Assembly: GCA_900120415.1 (NCBI GenBank)
Contig: FQLW01000006.1
Coordinates: 1,224,464-1,288,463, forward strand
Source of the DNA: Urmitella timonensis
GTDB lineage: Bacteria; Actinomycetota; Actinomycetes; Actinomycetales; Actinomycetaceae
DNA: 64,000 nt
Direction of reading: 5' to 3'
Below the pieces are notes generated by a model that had not been told where the DNA came from, did not search any database, and saw only the letters and a program-made list of their open reading frames with translations. The translations under genes were made by a program, and so were the position numbers. Positions 54,448 through 63,801 of the stretch are shown piece after piece; position 1 is the first letter of the stretch, and each line of letters opens with the position of its first letter.

Positions 54448-56391
54448 TTAGGCAGAAGCCTGTTTCTTTGCGTAGCGGTAGCCCCAAAGTGCTATAGCGA
54501 CAAAAATAGCCAGCCCGACCAGCGAGGACACTCCTGACCAGGAATCAGATACTATTGCCAGCGGCTCTCCGCTGCCAGTACCTCCCACAATCGCGGCATA
54601 AACCACGCCCCACAGGCTTTCCCCTACGATTAACCCGGTAGCTAGCAAAGTTCCCATTCGCGAAGCTGCCTCCGGATTCTTCCTGGTTTTAGCCCAGCGG
54701 TTAAAGAGAACTCCGCAGGTAGCGCCAACCGGAATCAGAATCGTTAGTGTAATCGGCAGGTACATTCCCATCCCGACTGCAATCGGGGGTAGAGAATAGC
54801 GAGAGGTCAGGTGTTTCAACAGTTCATCAATGACGATTATCGCCACTCCGATTACAGCGCCTAATCCCAGCAGACTCCAGTCAATATCGCCTCCAAATAC
54901 CCCTTTGGTAAGTTCAGCAATCAGAGAGGCTTGCGGAGCAGCCAGTGCATTCTTGCCCGCACCCGGGGCTCCTTGAAATCCGAAAGCTGTGTTCATCAGC
55001 TGTAACACCGGTGGAATTATTAAAGAGCCGAATCCTACTCCTATTATCAGCGCCACCTGCTGTTTCCAAGGGGTAGAGTTCACCAATTGACCGGTTTTAA
55101 GGTCTTGTAAGTTGTCGTTAGAAATAGTGGCAATCCCAAATATGATTGCCGCCGTGAACAGGGTGTAGGCGACAAGAGTCTTAGGGTCGGCATCGGCCGG
55201 AGTCGCTAGTTTAATTACCAGAGCCGTCAAAATAGCGACCAGGATTCCCACCCCAGAAACCGGGCTGTTCGACGAACCTATCAGTCCCGCCATATAGCCA
55301 CAGACGCTGGCAACTGCCAGCCCAAGTGCCAAAATAAACACGATTGACAAGAAAATAAGTCCCCCGGTGTGATGCTCTAAGGAACTGCCTCGCAAGAATA
55401 GCCACAATAGAACCCCGATAGGAATCATTAAAGCTAGGGTGATACCGATAACCCAAGAAGCGGGCAGGTCTCGTTCTTGCGGGGGGAGGGTGAATCCACT
55501 TTTACGTTTACGAGACGCGCTAATGGATTCACGCATTCCTTGAAAAATCGGTCCAATGATTTTTAAGAACGTCCAGATAGCAGCAATGGCGATGGTGCCC
55601 GCCCCCACGAACCGTACATCGGAGGCAAAAATCGCTTGCACGCCCTCGGAAATATCCCCGCTGCCGAGCTGCCCAGAAGAAAAGTAGGGTAGTAGCACCC
55701 CATAACTGATTACCATGCCGCAAATCATGGCAATGCCGACACCCAGACCTACCAAATGTCCAATCCCGATAAGTGCCAATGACAGGCTAGTTCCCACCAT
55801 AGTGCCACCCGCTCCCACTTTAAATGCGGTGGTGACAGAGGAAAGCGCGACTTTAAGATTAGTGAGCAGACTGAAAAATGCGGAAGAAATAGCTCCCCAA
55901 ATAATCACATGCAGACCGCGGCGATTGTCAGCTGCTCCTTGGCTGGTGTCGCCCACTTTTAGGACTTCCGCCGCCGCTACGCCCTCGGGAAAAGCAAGAT
56001 CAGAACCGGTTACGAGGGCGCGCCGCAAGGGAATAGAATAGGTCACCCCCAAAATCCCGCCCAGGGCGCATAATAGGGCAGTAGTCCAATAGGGGAACCC
56101 GCTCCACCAGCCGACCATAATCAGACCGGGCAGGACGAAAATAATTGCCGATAAAGTGCCAGCCGCCGAAGCAATAGTCTGTACAATGTTGTTTTCTTGC
56201 ACGGTATGGTCTTTGAAATACCGCAGAATCGCCATGGAAATAACTGCCGCCGGAATCGAGGTGGCAAAAGTCAGACCCACCTTTAACCCCAGGTAGACAT
56301 TGGCGGCTGTGAAAATTAAGGTGATGATTCCCCCGATAATCACTCCGCGAATAGTTAGTTCTTTTACTGCTGTTTTCGATTCAGTTGTCAT
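54448..56391 (-). CDS. OPT family oligopeptide transporter
   Basis: The 647-residue protein has about 14-16 hydrophobic helices. OPT signatures include ELTIRGVIIGGIITLIFTAANVYLGLKVGLTFATSIPAAVISMAILR at the N-terminus and ENNIVQTIASAAGTLSAIIFVLPGLIMVGWW. It is a proton-coupled importer of small peptides or possibly metal chelates; the substrate is not deducible. AAGGAGATCGGCCTACG precedes the reverse-strand ATG. It is divergent from the SSS symporter, and its 3' end abuts repeat cluster 7. Confidence 0.92.
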   Translation of the reverse strand: MTTESKTAVKELTIRGVIIGGIITLIFTAANVYLGLKVGLTFATSIPAAVISMAILRYFKDHTVQENNIVQTIASAAGTLSAIIFVLPGLIMVGWWSGFPYWTTALLCALGGILGVTYSIPLRRALVTGSDLAFPEGVAAAEVLKVGDTSQGAADNRRGLHVIIWGAISSAFFSLLTNLKVALSSVTTAFKVGAGGTMVGTSLSLALIGIGHLVGLGVGIAMICGMVISYGVLLPYFSSGQLGSGDISEGVQAIFASDVRFVGAGTIAIAAIWTFLKIIGPIFQGMRESISASRKRKSGFTLPPQERDLPASWVIGITLALMIPIGVLLWLFLRGSSLEHHTGGLIFLSIVFILALGLAVASVCGYMAGLIGSSNSPVSGVGILVAILTALVIKLATPADADPKTLVAYTLFTAAIIFGIATISNDNLQDLKTGQLVNSTPWKQQVALIIGVGFGSLIIPPVLQLMNTAFGFQGAPGAGKNALAAPQASLIAELTKGVFGGDIDWSLLGLGAVIGVAIIVIDELLKHLTSRYSLPPIAVGMGMYLPITLTILIPVGATCGVLFNRWAKTRKNPEAASRMGTLLATGLIVGESLWGVVYAAIVGGTGSGEPLAIVSDSWSGVSSLVGLAIFVAIALWGYRYAKKQASA

Positions 56392-56573
56392 CGTAGGCCG
56401 ATCTCCTTGGTCACATGAGCCGAATTCAGGATACGACCCGACAAGAGATTTAAAAAACCCGAACCGCTTTGAGTGGCAGGGGGCAAATAAAGTCAGTCGT
56501 AAAAGTAAATGGGGGTTATAGCCAAAAAATCCCCTCGCGGGTAAAGATGGACAAAAAAATTAGTAAAACATAC

Positions 56574-56601
56574 TTTTGTGGTGAGCTAATCATAGTATAG
56601 T
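56574..56601 (+). promoter_or_regulatory. Putative promoter of the SSS symporter operon
   Basis: TTTTGT (56574-56579) and TATAGT (56596-56601) are separated by 16 bp in the 306-bp gap between divergent transporter genes. The -10 is near consensus and the -35 is weak, so an activator may be involved. A leader of about 90 nt would precede the start codon. Confidence 0.45.
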
Positions 56602-56697
56602 GACAGGTAGCCGCCAAAGCCCCGGGCGATTCTCCTTACGGAAATTCACCTAAGCTGTGACGGGATAATGACGTCTTTTTTTTATAAGGGGGAGGGA

Positions 56698-58473
56698 ATG
56701 ATCCACCCGATACTTATGCCCAATGAGGTAACTACCCTGATTGAGCCCAAGTTTTACGACTATTTCCCAATCATTGTTTACTTTGCGTTTGTAGTGGCCG
56801 TAGGGTTCATGATGAAACGAAAAGCCAGTTCATCTGACGAATTCTTGACTGGTGGGCGTTCGTTGCCGGCCTGGGTTACCGGTCTGGCTTTCGTCTCCGC
56901 GAACCTGGGGGCAGTCGAAATCATGGGTATGAGCGCGAACGGCGCCCAGTATGGTCTGCCCACTTTTCACTATTTCTGGTTGGGTGCGATTCCGGCAATG
57001 CTGTTCCTTGGCATCGTGATGATGCCGTTCTATTATGGCTCGAAGGTCCGCTCGGTTCCCGAATTTATGCTTAAACGCTACGGGAAAGCCGCCCACCTAA
57101 TTAATGGGCTTTCCTTCGCCCTCGCGCAGCTGCTAATTGCGGGTGTAAACCTGTATCTGCTAGGTAAAATCGTCAATGGGATGCTGGGAATCCCGTTATG
57201 GATTTCTCTGATTATTGCCGCGCTAATCGTGCTGACCTATATCAGTATAGGAGGTCTAGCAGCTGCTATTTATAACGAGGTACTCCAGTTCTTCGTAATC
57301 GTGGCGGCGCTACTGCCAGTAACCCTCATTGGTCTGTACCGCGTAGGTGGCTATCAAGGGCTAACTGAAAAAATTACTAAATGGGCTACGCAAGCTACTG
57401 CTGCCTCCTATCAAGATCCAAATAACCAGCTCCATTCATGGCCGGGCACGCTATTGTCAGGCTTCAACTCGCCCGCAATGTCAGTCTTTGGCTTGGTAAT
57501 GGGGCTAGGGTTTGTTTTGGCTTTCGGGTATTGGACAACTAACTTCGTTGAAGTGCAAAGGGCAATGGCCTCAGATTCTATTGCTGCCGCTCAAAAGACC
57601 CCGATTATTGGGACTTTCGTTAAAATGTTTGTTCCTTTCATCGTGATTATCCCCGGTATGGTTGCCGGGGTATTGATTCCTGAAATCGTGAAATTAAAGG
57701 GCGGGCCAGACTATATGGCAGTAGGCGAGGAAGCGCTCGCAAACTTATCTTCGCACGTCCCGGTGGGTTACGAAGTTAGCTATAACGATGCCATGCTGCT
57801 AATGATGCGAGATTTGCTGCCTAATGGATTGCTAGGTTTGGCGATTGCCGGTTTGCTCGCTTCCTTTATGGCGGGAATGGCGGCGAACGTATCTGCCTTT
57901 AACACTGTGTTCACAGTCGATATTTATGAAGCCTATTTCAAACCGAATGAATCCGATGAGCACTATCTGAAAGTGGGGCGCAACGCCACTATCGTGGCGT
58001 GTACAGTAGCGGTATTTACTGCGTTGATTGCCTCCCTGTATCCGAACATTATGGATTTGCTGCAACAGCTGTTCTCTATGTTCAACGCACCCCTGTTTGC
58101 TTCTTTCATTATCGGTATGCTCTGGAAGCGGGCAACCCCCTCTGGTGGTTGGACCGGTTTGCTGTTCGGTACTTTAGCAGCGCTATTTGTCAATGTTTTG
58201 TGCTGGAATGAGATTTTGGTTCTGCCCGGTCAAGGTCAAGCATTTATCGCGGCTGGTGCCGCTTTCGGGGTCGGTGTCCTCGTGAATGTGGTGGTGTCGG
58301 TGTTCACCAAGCCCAAGGAATACGCTGAGTTGGAGGGCTTCGTCTGGTCGCTTACACCTAAGGAACGCCGCATTGATCCGAATCTTCACAAGTTGCCACT
58401 ACTTCGCCGTCCGATTCCGCTGGCGATTGTGGCAGCTGTTTTGGTAATCGTCTTGAATTCGGTGTTCCACTAG
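56698..58473 (+). CDS. Sodium:solute symporter (SSS family), SGLT-like
   Basis: The 591-residue protein has about 14 helices and SSS hallmarks: SDEFLTGGRSLPAWVTGLAFVSANLGAVEIMGMSANGAQYGLPTFHYFW and SIGGLAAAIYNEVLQFFVIV. The resemblance is to the sodium/sugar branch. The ATG at 56698 follows AAGGGGGAGGGA, an excellent ribosome-binding site; the ATG at 56668 lacks one. The next two genes (small membrane protein, NahK-like kinase) suggest uptake of a sugar or amino sugar that is then phosphorylated. Substrate inferred from context only. Confidence 0.9.
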   Translation: MIHPILMPNEVTTLIEPKFYDYFPIIVYFAFVVAVGFMMKRKASSSDEFLTGGRSLPAWVTGLAFVSANLGAVEIMGMSANGAQYGLPTFHYFWLGAIPAMLFLGIVMMPFYYGSKVRSVPEFMLKRYGKAAHLINGLSFALAQLLIAGVNLYLLGKIVNGMLGIPLWISLIIAALIVLTYISIGGLAAAIYNEVLQFFVIVAALLPVTLIGLYRVGGYQGLTEKITKWATQATAASYQDPNNQLHSWPGTLLSGFNSPAMSVFGLVMGLGFVLAFGYWTTNFVEVQRAMASDSIAAAQKTPIIGTFVKMFVPFIVIIPGMVAGVLIPEIVKLKGGPDYMAVGEEALANLSSHVPVGYEVSYNDAMLLMMRDLLPNGLLGLAIAGLLASFMAGMAANVSAFNTVFTVDIYEAYFKPNESDEHYLKVGRNATIVACTVAVFTALIASLYPNIMDLLQQLFSMFNAPLFASFIIGMLWKRATPSGGWTGLLFGTLAALFVNVLCWNEILVLPGQGQAFIAAGAAFGVGVLVNVVVSVFTKPKEYAELEGFVWSLTPKERRIDPNLHKLPLLRRPIPLAIVAAVLVIVLNSVFH

Positions 58474-58488
58474 GGGAGGTAAATTGTT

Positions 58489-58800
58489 ATGAAACGAAAG
58501 ATTCATCCTTACGATATTCGGATTATTTGCGGTCTGGTACTGGGCATTATTGGGGTTTTCCTGATTGTCTGTGGGCTTTTGATTGAACCCGCTACGGTTC
58601 CTGACTATGTTGCCAATAATCTGGAGGGAATAAATAACACCCCGATTAATGCCAATATGTATTCTGGTGTGGGGCTACTGATTACTTCCCTGGTTTTCTT
58701 GGCGTGGACTTGGTTTAATCCCAGTGCCGGTATGGGGCATCCGGATGAAGAAACTAAACATGTACACGAAAATGCAGATTCGGGACAGACACATAAGTAA
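58489..58800 (+). CDS. Small membrane protein co-transcribed with the SSS symporter
   Basis: The 103-residue product has two hydrophobic helices (IICGLVLGIIGVFLIVCGLLI and MYSGVGLLITSLVFLAWTWF) and a hydrophilic, His-containing tail (DEETKHVHENADSGQTHK). AGGGGAGGTAAATTGTT precedes the ATG, 15 bp after the symporter stop. It could be an accessory subunit of the transporter; no family is recognised. Confidence 0.75.
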   Translation: MKRKIHPYDIRIICGLVLGIIGVFLIVCGLLIEPATVPDYVANNLEGINNTPINANMYSGVGLLITSLVFLAWTWFNPSAGMGHPDEETKHVHENADSGQTHK

Positions 58801-58818
58801 TCAGTTTGCTTAATCCGC

Positions 58819-58870
58819 AAAGAGCGAGCACGCAATGTAGGCTTAGATAATGGTTGCGTGCTCGCTCTTT
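58819..58870 (+). terminator. Hairpin after the symporter operon
   Basis: AAAGAGCGAGCACGCAA (58819-58835) and TTGCGTGCTCGCTCTTT (58854-58870) form a perfect 17-bp stem with an 18-nt loop. The flanking A and T runs are within the stem. It lies 80 bp before the kinase gene, so it may end most transcripts or allow partial read-through. Confidence 0.7.
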
Positions 58871-58949
58871 GAGAACTGGTGAAAAGTCGGGCACTAATTT
58901 TTGCTGGGTTTGTCATGGCTGATTGGCCAACGGTAGTTAAAGGAACTAG

Positions 58950-60086
58950 ATGATGCAGGATTTAAAAGTTGCTCAGGTGCAGCGGGCAGTTGAAAACTTT
59001 CGGGTTAAAGGCGATTTCCTAACCGCTAACCCTTACGGCTCGGGACACATCAACGAGACTTTATTGGCCAAATGTCGCCTAGAGGACGGCAGTGAACTGC
59101 CACTGACGTTGCAGCGTATTAATACCGATATTTTTACTAATCCCGTGCAGTTAATGGAAAACATTGCGGCAGTTACCGAGTTTTTACGGGAACGTATCCA
59201 ACAGGAGGGCGGTGACCCAGATCGGGAGACGTTGCGAATAATCCGCACTTTTGACGGCTATCCTTGTTACCGCGATCCGGACGGGAACTGGTGGCGGATG
59301 TACAGCTATATTGACAATGCTTTCACCTTAGATTTGATTGAGAATCCGCAGTATTTTTATCAGTCTGGTTTAGCTTTCGGCAGTTTTCAGCGTCGCCTGG
59401 CTGATTTTCCAGCAGATTCTTTACACGAGGTAATTCCGCGCTTCCATGACACTATTGATCGCTTCTCTCAGTTCGAGGACGCGATAGCTCTTGATCCACT
59501 AGGGCGAGTCAGCCAGGTTAGGGAAGATATTGATTTTTATCGCCGATACGAGCATTTGGCGCACGCATTTGCCGATTTGCAAGCAGCTGGAAAGCTGCCC
59601 TTGCGGGTAACCCATAACGATACCAAGCTCAACAATGTACTGATAGATGCGGACACCGGTAAAGCTATCGCGGTCATTGACTTGGATACCGTGATGCCGG
59701 GACTGGCAATGAATGATTTTGGGGATTCCATTCGTTTCGGAGCTTCTACTGGTGCGGAGGACGAAACTGACCTCTCTAAAGTGTCGTGTTCTATGGAGCT
59801 GTTTGCGGCGTTTACTAAAGGCTTCTTGGAGGGGCTGCAAGGAAGCCTAACTGATTTAGAGATTGAACTGTTGCCTTTGGGGGCGCAGGTGATGACCTAT
59901 GAATGCGGGATGCGGTTTTTGACTGACTATCTGCTGGGGGATAACTATTTTAAGATTCACCGTCCGCAACACAATTTAGATAGGGCTCGTACCCAGGAGA
60001 AATTAGTTGCGGATATGGATGATAAGTTCTCCCAAATGCAACAGATTGTTGAAAAATATGCCTCTAGTGCGGGGAGTCGTCTCTGA
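58950..60086 (+). CDS. NahK-like N-acetylhexosamine 1-kinase / phosphotransferase family protein
   Basis: The 378-residue kinase of the aminoglycoside-phosphotransferase fold has the catalytic motif RVTHNDTKLNNVLID and metal-binding VIDLDTVMPGLAMNDFGDSIRFGAST. It also has the N-terminal GSGHINETLLAKCRLEDG, as in bifidobacterial NahK, which phosphorylates GlcNAc/GalNAc at C1. No lacto-N-biose phosphorylase gene is nearby, so the substrate stays an inference. It follows the symporter operon and could phosphorylate the imported sugar. ATG ATG start with AAAGGAACTAG upstream. Confidence 0.82.
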   Translation: MMQDLKVAQVQRAVENFRVKGDFLTANPYGSGHINETLLAKCRLEDGSELPLTLQRINTDIFTNPVQLMENIAAVTEFLRERIQQEGGDPDRETLRIIRTFDGYPCYRDPDGNWWRMYSYIDNAFTLDLIENPQYFYQSGLAFGSFQRRLADFPADSLHEVIPRFHDTIDRFSQFEDAIALDPLGRVSQVREDIDFYRRYEHLAHAFADLQAAGKLPLRVTHNDTKLNNVLIDADTGKAIAVIDLDTVMPGLAMNDFGDSIRFGASTGAEDETDLSKVSCSMELFAAFTKGFLEGLQGSLTDLEIELLPLGAQVMTYECGMRFLTDYLLGDNYFKIHRPQHNLDRARTQEKLVADMDDKFSQMQQIVEKYASSAGSRL

Positions 60087-60223
60087 AAATCTTCTCTGAA
60101 AATCTTGGCTAAATCTAAGGATTTCTAACAGACTCTGCCCTCCTCTTACCGTCTAGGTAGCTTTTGTTGGGGGGGAGTCCTTCCTCCCCGCGAATCCCTA
60201 GGATGTGGGGTCATAAATGGTCA

Positions 60224-60240
60224 AGCCCCTCTTTGGGGCT
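60224..60240 (-). terminator. Short GC hairpin between convergent kinase and regulator genes
   Basis: AGCCCC, loop TCTTT, GGGGCT. It lies just after the regulator stop (reverse strand) and is followed there by TTGACCATTTAT. A second weak G/C hairpin (GGGGAG, CTCCCC) lies near 60170. Probable shared terminator region. Confidence 0.45.
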
Positions 60241-60247
60241 AGGGGAA

Positions 60248-61000
60248 TTAGGAAGGACGCAGAATCGCGAAGGGATCGGTTACCTGTAGGGTCTGTTTCG
60301 TGAAACGATAACGCCGGGCGGGTCGCCCTCCTTTGCTGCCGGGGCGTTCTTGCTGACCAGTGGGGCTAAGCTGCCCGCGCCGACTGAGTACCCGCTGTAG
60401 ATTCGTAGGTGATACTTCCCGCCCCAGGGCTGCCCGATAAATGTTTGTTAGCTCGGCGATAGTGAAATCCGGGGGAGCTAAAGCAAACGCTATATTGGTA
60501 TAGGAGAGTTTCGCGCGTAGCCTGTCTGCGCCCTCGCCAATAATATCGGCATGGTCGTAGGCCATTTCTGGAAGCTGATTGAGGCTTATCCAGCGGGCGT
60601 GAGCAGGAAGTGCGGTATTGATTCCGGCGGGAACCAGCCCTAAATAGGCGGTGGCTACGGTACGTTGGCTGGGGTCGCGGCGGGCGTCGGAACGGGTGCC
60701 AATCTGTTCCATATAGGACAGGGCGTCAATGTCCATTTTCTGTGATAGATGTCGAAAAGCACTGGCTCCCAGGGTTTCTTCTGCTTCTAGCGGACCGGAG
60801 GGGAGAGCATACATTCCCTGAAAAGGGGGGTGGGAGCGGCGGGCAACTAATACCTGTAAACAAGCTGGTCTGGGGGTATCTAGGGCGCTGATAGTGTTTT
60901 CGTATTGATCGTCTGGGTGGCTGCGAACCTGTAAGACCACAGCTAGTGCCTCGTGGCGATAAACGGCGACTCCATTTGAATCTCGAGGTTGTGTTCTCAC
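60248..61000 (-). CDS. NrtR-like transcriptional regulator (Nudix plus winged-helix)
   Basis: The 250-residue protein joins an N-terminal Nudix fold to a C-terminal winged helix (FTIAELTNIYRAALGREVSPTNLQRVLSRRGQLSP, then GGRPARRYRF), the layout of NrtR regulators that sense ADP-ribose or NAD metabolites. The Nudix box reads GPLEAEETLGASAFRHLSQKMD. The catalytic REUXEE part is degraded (RHLSQK), so hydrolysis is unlikely, as in known NrtR regulators. The start is GTG with a weak ribosome-binding site. Divergent from the EIIC-like transporter, its likely target. Confidence 0.82.
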   Translation of the reverse strand: MRTQPRDSNGVAVYRHEALAVVLQVRSHPDDQYENTISALDTPRPACLQVLVARRSHPPFQGMYALPSGPLEAEETLGASAFRHLSQKMDIDALSYMEQIGTRSDARRDPSQRTVATAYLGLVPAGINTALPAHARWISLNQLPEMAYDHADIIGEGADRLRAKLSYTNIAFALAPPDFTIAELTNIYRAALGREVSPTNLQRVLSRRGQLSPTGQQERPGSKGGRPARRYRFTKQTLQVTDPFAILRPS

Positions 61001-61024
61001 AAAGTCTTATGGTAGCTTAAATCC

Positions 61025-61049
61025 AGTTTTCGACTAAGAGACGAAAACT
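61025..61049. promoter_or_regulatory. Inverted repeat between the NrtR-like regulator and the transporter
   Basis: AGTTTTCG (61025-61032) and CGAAAACT (61042-61049) are exact inverted repeats separated by 9 bp, in the 83-bp divergent gap. This is a good candidate operator for the regulator gene beside it. Confidence 0.5.
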
Positions 61050-61083
61050 AAAATATGGGAAATAGCTAAAAGGAAATCCGCAG

Positions 61084-62151
61084 ATGAAACAACGCATAAA
61101 AGGCTGGTTATCGCTATTTTTTATTGATGCTATGACCGGGATGGCGCACGGTCTGTTTGCGTCCTTGATTATCGGAACCATCATGGTGCAAATTGGAGGT
61201 TTTATCCCGGGAATAATCGGTAAAACCCTGGTGTTAATCGGGTCAGTAGCCTCCGTACTCACCGGTGCGGGAATCGGCATCGGCGTTGCCCATCGGCTAA
61301 AAGCCTCAACCTTCGTAGTAGTAGGTACCGGATTAGCCGGAATGATAGGGGCGCACGCTGCCAAAATACTAAATGGCGGAATCGTTGAGGGAATCAGTAT
61401 GCATTTACAAGGTCCTGGAGAGCCGTTAGGGGCATTCATAGCTTCCTTTGTGGCAGTCGAGTTTGGTCTTTTGGTCTCGGGTAAAACTCCGGTAGATATT
61501 TTGGTAACCCCCTTTGTGACCGTCACCTCGGGGGCGATTATTGGTCTGCTGATTGGTCCGGGTATTTCGCGGTTAATGACCGGTCTGGGAGCCATCATTA
61601 ACTGGGGGACTGAGCGACAACCATTCCTTATGGGAATCATCGTGGCAGTGCTAATGGGCATGATTCTAACCCTCCCGATTTCTTCCGCAGCGTTAGGAAT
61701 AGTGCTTGGCTTGTCGGGGCTAGCTGCCGGGGCAGCCACTGTAGGGTGCAGCGCCCAAATGGTAGGTTTTGCAGTCGCGTCCTATCGAGAAAATAAGATT
61801 TCCGGTCTAATCTCGCAGGGTATAGGCACTTCTATGCTACAAGTCCCCAATATCATGCGCCATCCCTTGATCTGGATTCCCCCCACCCTGGCTTCTGCGA
61901 TACTCGGACCTATCGCCACCATGGTGTTCAAAATGGAGTCAAATGCGGCTGGCTCAGGAATGGGGACTTCTGGTTTAGTGGGACAGATCATGACCTGGAA
62001 TGTTATGGGAGCTACTACTTCAGCACCGGCACTATTAGGCATGATTTTGCTACTACATTTCATAGCCCCGGCTGCTTTGTCTTTACTTTTCGCAGAACTT
62101 ATGCGTAAAAAAGGCTGGATTAAAGGTGGCGATATGCTACTTGAAAAGTAG
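61084..62151 (+). CDS. PTS EIIC-like membrane transporter (PF13303-type)
   Basis: The 355-residue protein has about 8-10 helices rich in Gly (GMAHGLFASLIIGTIMVQIGGFIPG; IGAHAAKILNGG; GLSGLAAGAATVGCSAQMVGFAV; TSGLVGQIMTWNVMGA). It resembles the EIIC_2 family of PTS-like permeases. No EIIA or EIIB domain gene is adjacent, so energy coupling and substrate are unknown. AAAAGGAAATCCGCAG precedes the ATG. Expression is probably set by the divergent NrtR-like regulator. Confidence 0.8.
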   Translation: MKQRIKGWLSLFFIDAMTGMAHGLFASLIIGTIMVQIGGFIPGIIGKTLVLIGSVASVLTGAGIGIGVAHRLKASTFVVVGTGLAGMIGAHAAKILNGGIVEGISMHLQGPGEPLGAFIASFVAVEFGLLVSGKTPVDILVTPFVTVTSGAIIGLLIGPGISRLMTGLGAIINWGTERQPFLMGIIVAVLMGMILTLPISSAALGIVLGLSGLAAGAATVGCSAQMVGFAVASYRENKISGLISQGIGTSMLQVPNIMRHPLIWIPPTLASAILGPIATMVFKMESNAAGSGMGTSGLVGQIMTWNVMGATTSAPALLGMILLLHFIAPAALSLLFAELMRKKGWIKGGDMLLEK

Positions 62152-62353
62152 TTTCCCCTGCTAACCCCGATAAAAACTCCGAATTCGTCCTCGTAAAATC
62201 CCAAAACGGGATAGCTAGATAAAGCGCTTTGCGTCCAGATTGAAGCCCGGAGAAAATCAGTTTTCGCCACTTCGCTAAACTAAGTCCTAAGAGCAGACAA
62301 TAGCTAGTGGCAATTAGGGCGGAGTCCCCTTTGCCTAGAGGGAAAGGATAATC

Positions 62354-63619
62354 GTGGGCGATATTATTGATGAACTTCAGTGGCGAGGTCTACTGGCTCA
62401 GCATACTGACCTGCAAAAACTGCGCTCTAGCCTAGCTGGTGGAGCGGTTACTTTCTATTGCGGTTTCGACCCTACTGCTCCCTCTTTGCATCATGGGCAT
62501 CTGGTGCAGTTAATCATGATGCGACACTTGCAAAATGCGGGACACCGTCCTCTAGCCCTGGTTGGGGGAGCAACCGGATTGATTGGGGATCCACGAATGA
62601 CGGCTGAGCGGCAGCTGCAACCCAAAGAGGTAGTTGCTACCTGGGTTGAGCGCTTACGTGCGCAAATTAGCCATTTCCTTGATTTTGAGGGCGATAACCC
62701 GGCAGTCATGGTTAATAACATGGATTGGATTCAAAACCTCAGCGCGATCGGACTTTTGCGTGACCTGGGCAAGAACTTCCGAATGGGAACTATGCTCGCT
62801 AAGGACGCAGTAGCCCGCAGGCTTAATTCTTCCGAAGGTATTTCCTATACCGAGTTCAGTTACCAGATTCTCCAGGCCTACGATTTCTTGGAACTGTATC
62901 GTCGCTATGGCTGCACTCTAGAAACCGGTGGGAATGATCAATGGGGCAACCTGGTTGGCGGTATGGATCTAATCCACAAGGTCGAGGGCAAAGATGTCCA
63001 TGTGATGACGACTCCGCTCATCACCAAGGCCGATGGCTCCAAGTTCGGTAAATCTGAGGGCGGGGCAATTTGGCTTGACCCAGAAATGCTCTCTCCCTAC
63101 GAGTTCTACCAGTTCTGGCTGGGAGCCGAGGACGCAGATGTTGTCCGCTTCTTGAAGGTATTTACTTTCTTGTCTCGAGACGAGATTGAGGCACTGGCGC
63201 AAGAGGTAGCGGAGCGCCCCCATAAGCGGGAAGCTCAAAAGGCTCTGGCCGGTGAGGTTACCCGTCTGGTACACGGGCAAAAGGCTCTGGAACAGGTGAT
63301 TGCGGCGACCGAAGCCCTGTGGGGTGGAGGTGACCTTCAGAAAGTAGATGGCGCAACCCTAAAGGGAGCAACTGCCCATTTACCGGCTGCTACCGCAAAA
63401 ATCGGCAAGACTAATCTAGTAGATTTGCTGATAGAAGCAGGTTTCGAGAAGGGGCGTGGCGCGGCGATTCGTACGATTAAGAACGGCGGAGCCTACCTAA
63501 ACAACCAAAAGGTTACGGACCCGGATAGGGTGATTGTTCACGAGGACGTGCTTGCGGGTTCTCTGGTGCTGTTTAGGAAAGGAAAAAGGAATCTAGCGGC
63601 TGCTCACCTGCATGAATAG
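62354..63619 (+). CDS. tyrS: Tyrosyl-tRNA synthetase
   Basis: The 421-residue class I enzyme charges tRNA-Tyr. It has HHGHLVQL (HIGH motif, about residues 46-53), YDFLELYRRYGCTLETGGNDQWGN for tyrosine binding, KADGSKFGKSEGG (KMSKS motif), and a C-terminal S4 RNA-binding domain (RGAAIRTIKNGGAYLNNQKVTDPDRVI). The start is GTG after GAGGGAAAGG. No T-box leader was seen in the 202-bp upstream gap. Single gene placed just before the putative rRNA operon. Confidence 0.97.
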   Translation: MGDIIDELQWRGLLAQHTDLQKLRSSLAGGAVTFYCGFDPTAPSLHHGHLVQLIMMRHLQNAGHRPLALVGGATGLIGDPRMTAERQLQPKEVVATWVERLRAQISHFLDFEGDNPAVMVNNMDWIQNLSAIGLLRDLGKNFRMGTMLAKDAVARRLNSSEGISYTEFSYQILQAYDFLELYRRYGCTLETGGNDQWGNLVGGMDLIHKVEGKDVHVMTTPLITKADGSKFGKSEGGAIWLDPEMLSPYEFYQFWLGAEDADVVRFLKVFTFLSRDEIEALAQEVAERPHKREAQKALAGEVTRLVHGQKALEQVIAATEALWGGGDLQKVDGATLKGATAHLPAATAKIGKTNLVDLLIEAGFEKGRGAAIRTIKNGGAYLNNQKVTDPDRVIVHEDVLAGSLVLFRKGKRNLAAAHLHE

Positions 63620-63801
63620 GGCTAAAACCTGGGTGTGTGGCAGCTCACCGCTTCTCAGTTTGAAGTTTTAGTTCTCGGCTGTGTAAGTTATTACCTGTTG
63701 CCCCGGCAAAGAACTTCGGTTCTGGCTCAGTGGGCGGGATTGTTTGACTTAGTATTTACAGATTGAAAAAGTCTTTATGGCTTGATTCACTTTCTAAAAA
63801 C

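Noticed and set aside
62152..62353. T-box leader before tyrS
   Set aside because: No T-box sequence or specifier-loop structure was found; no antiterminator/terminator pair is visible.
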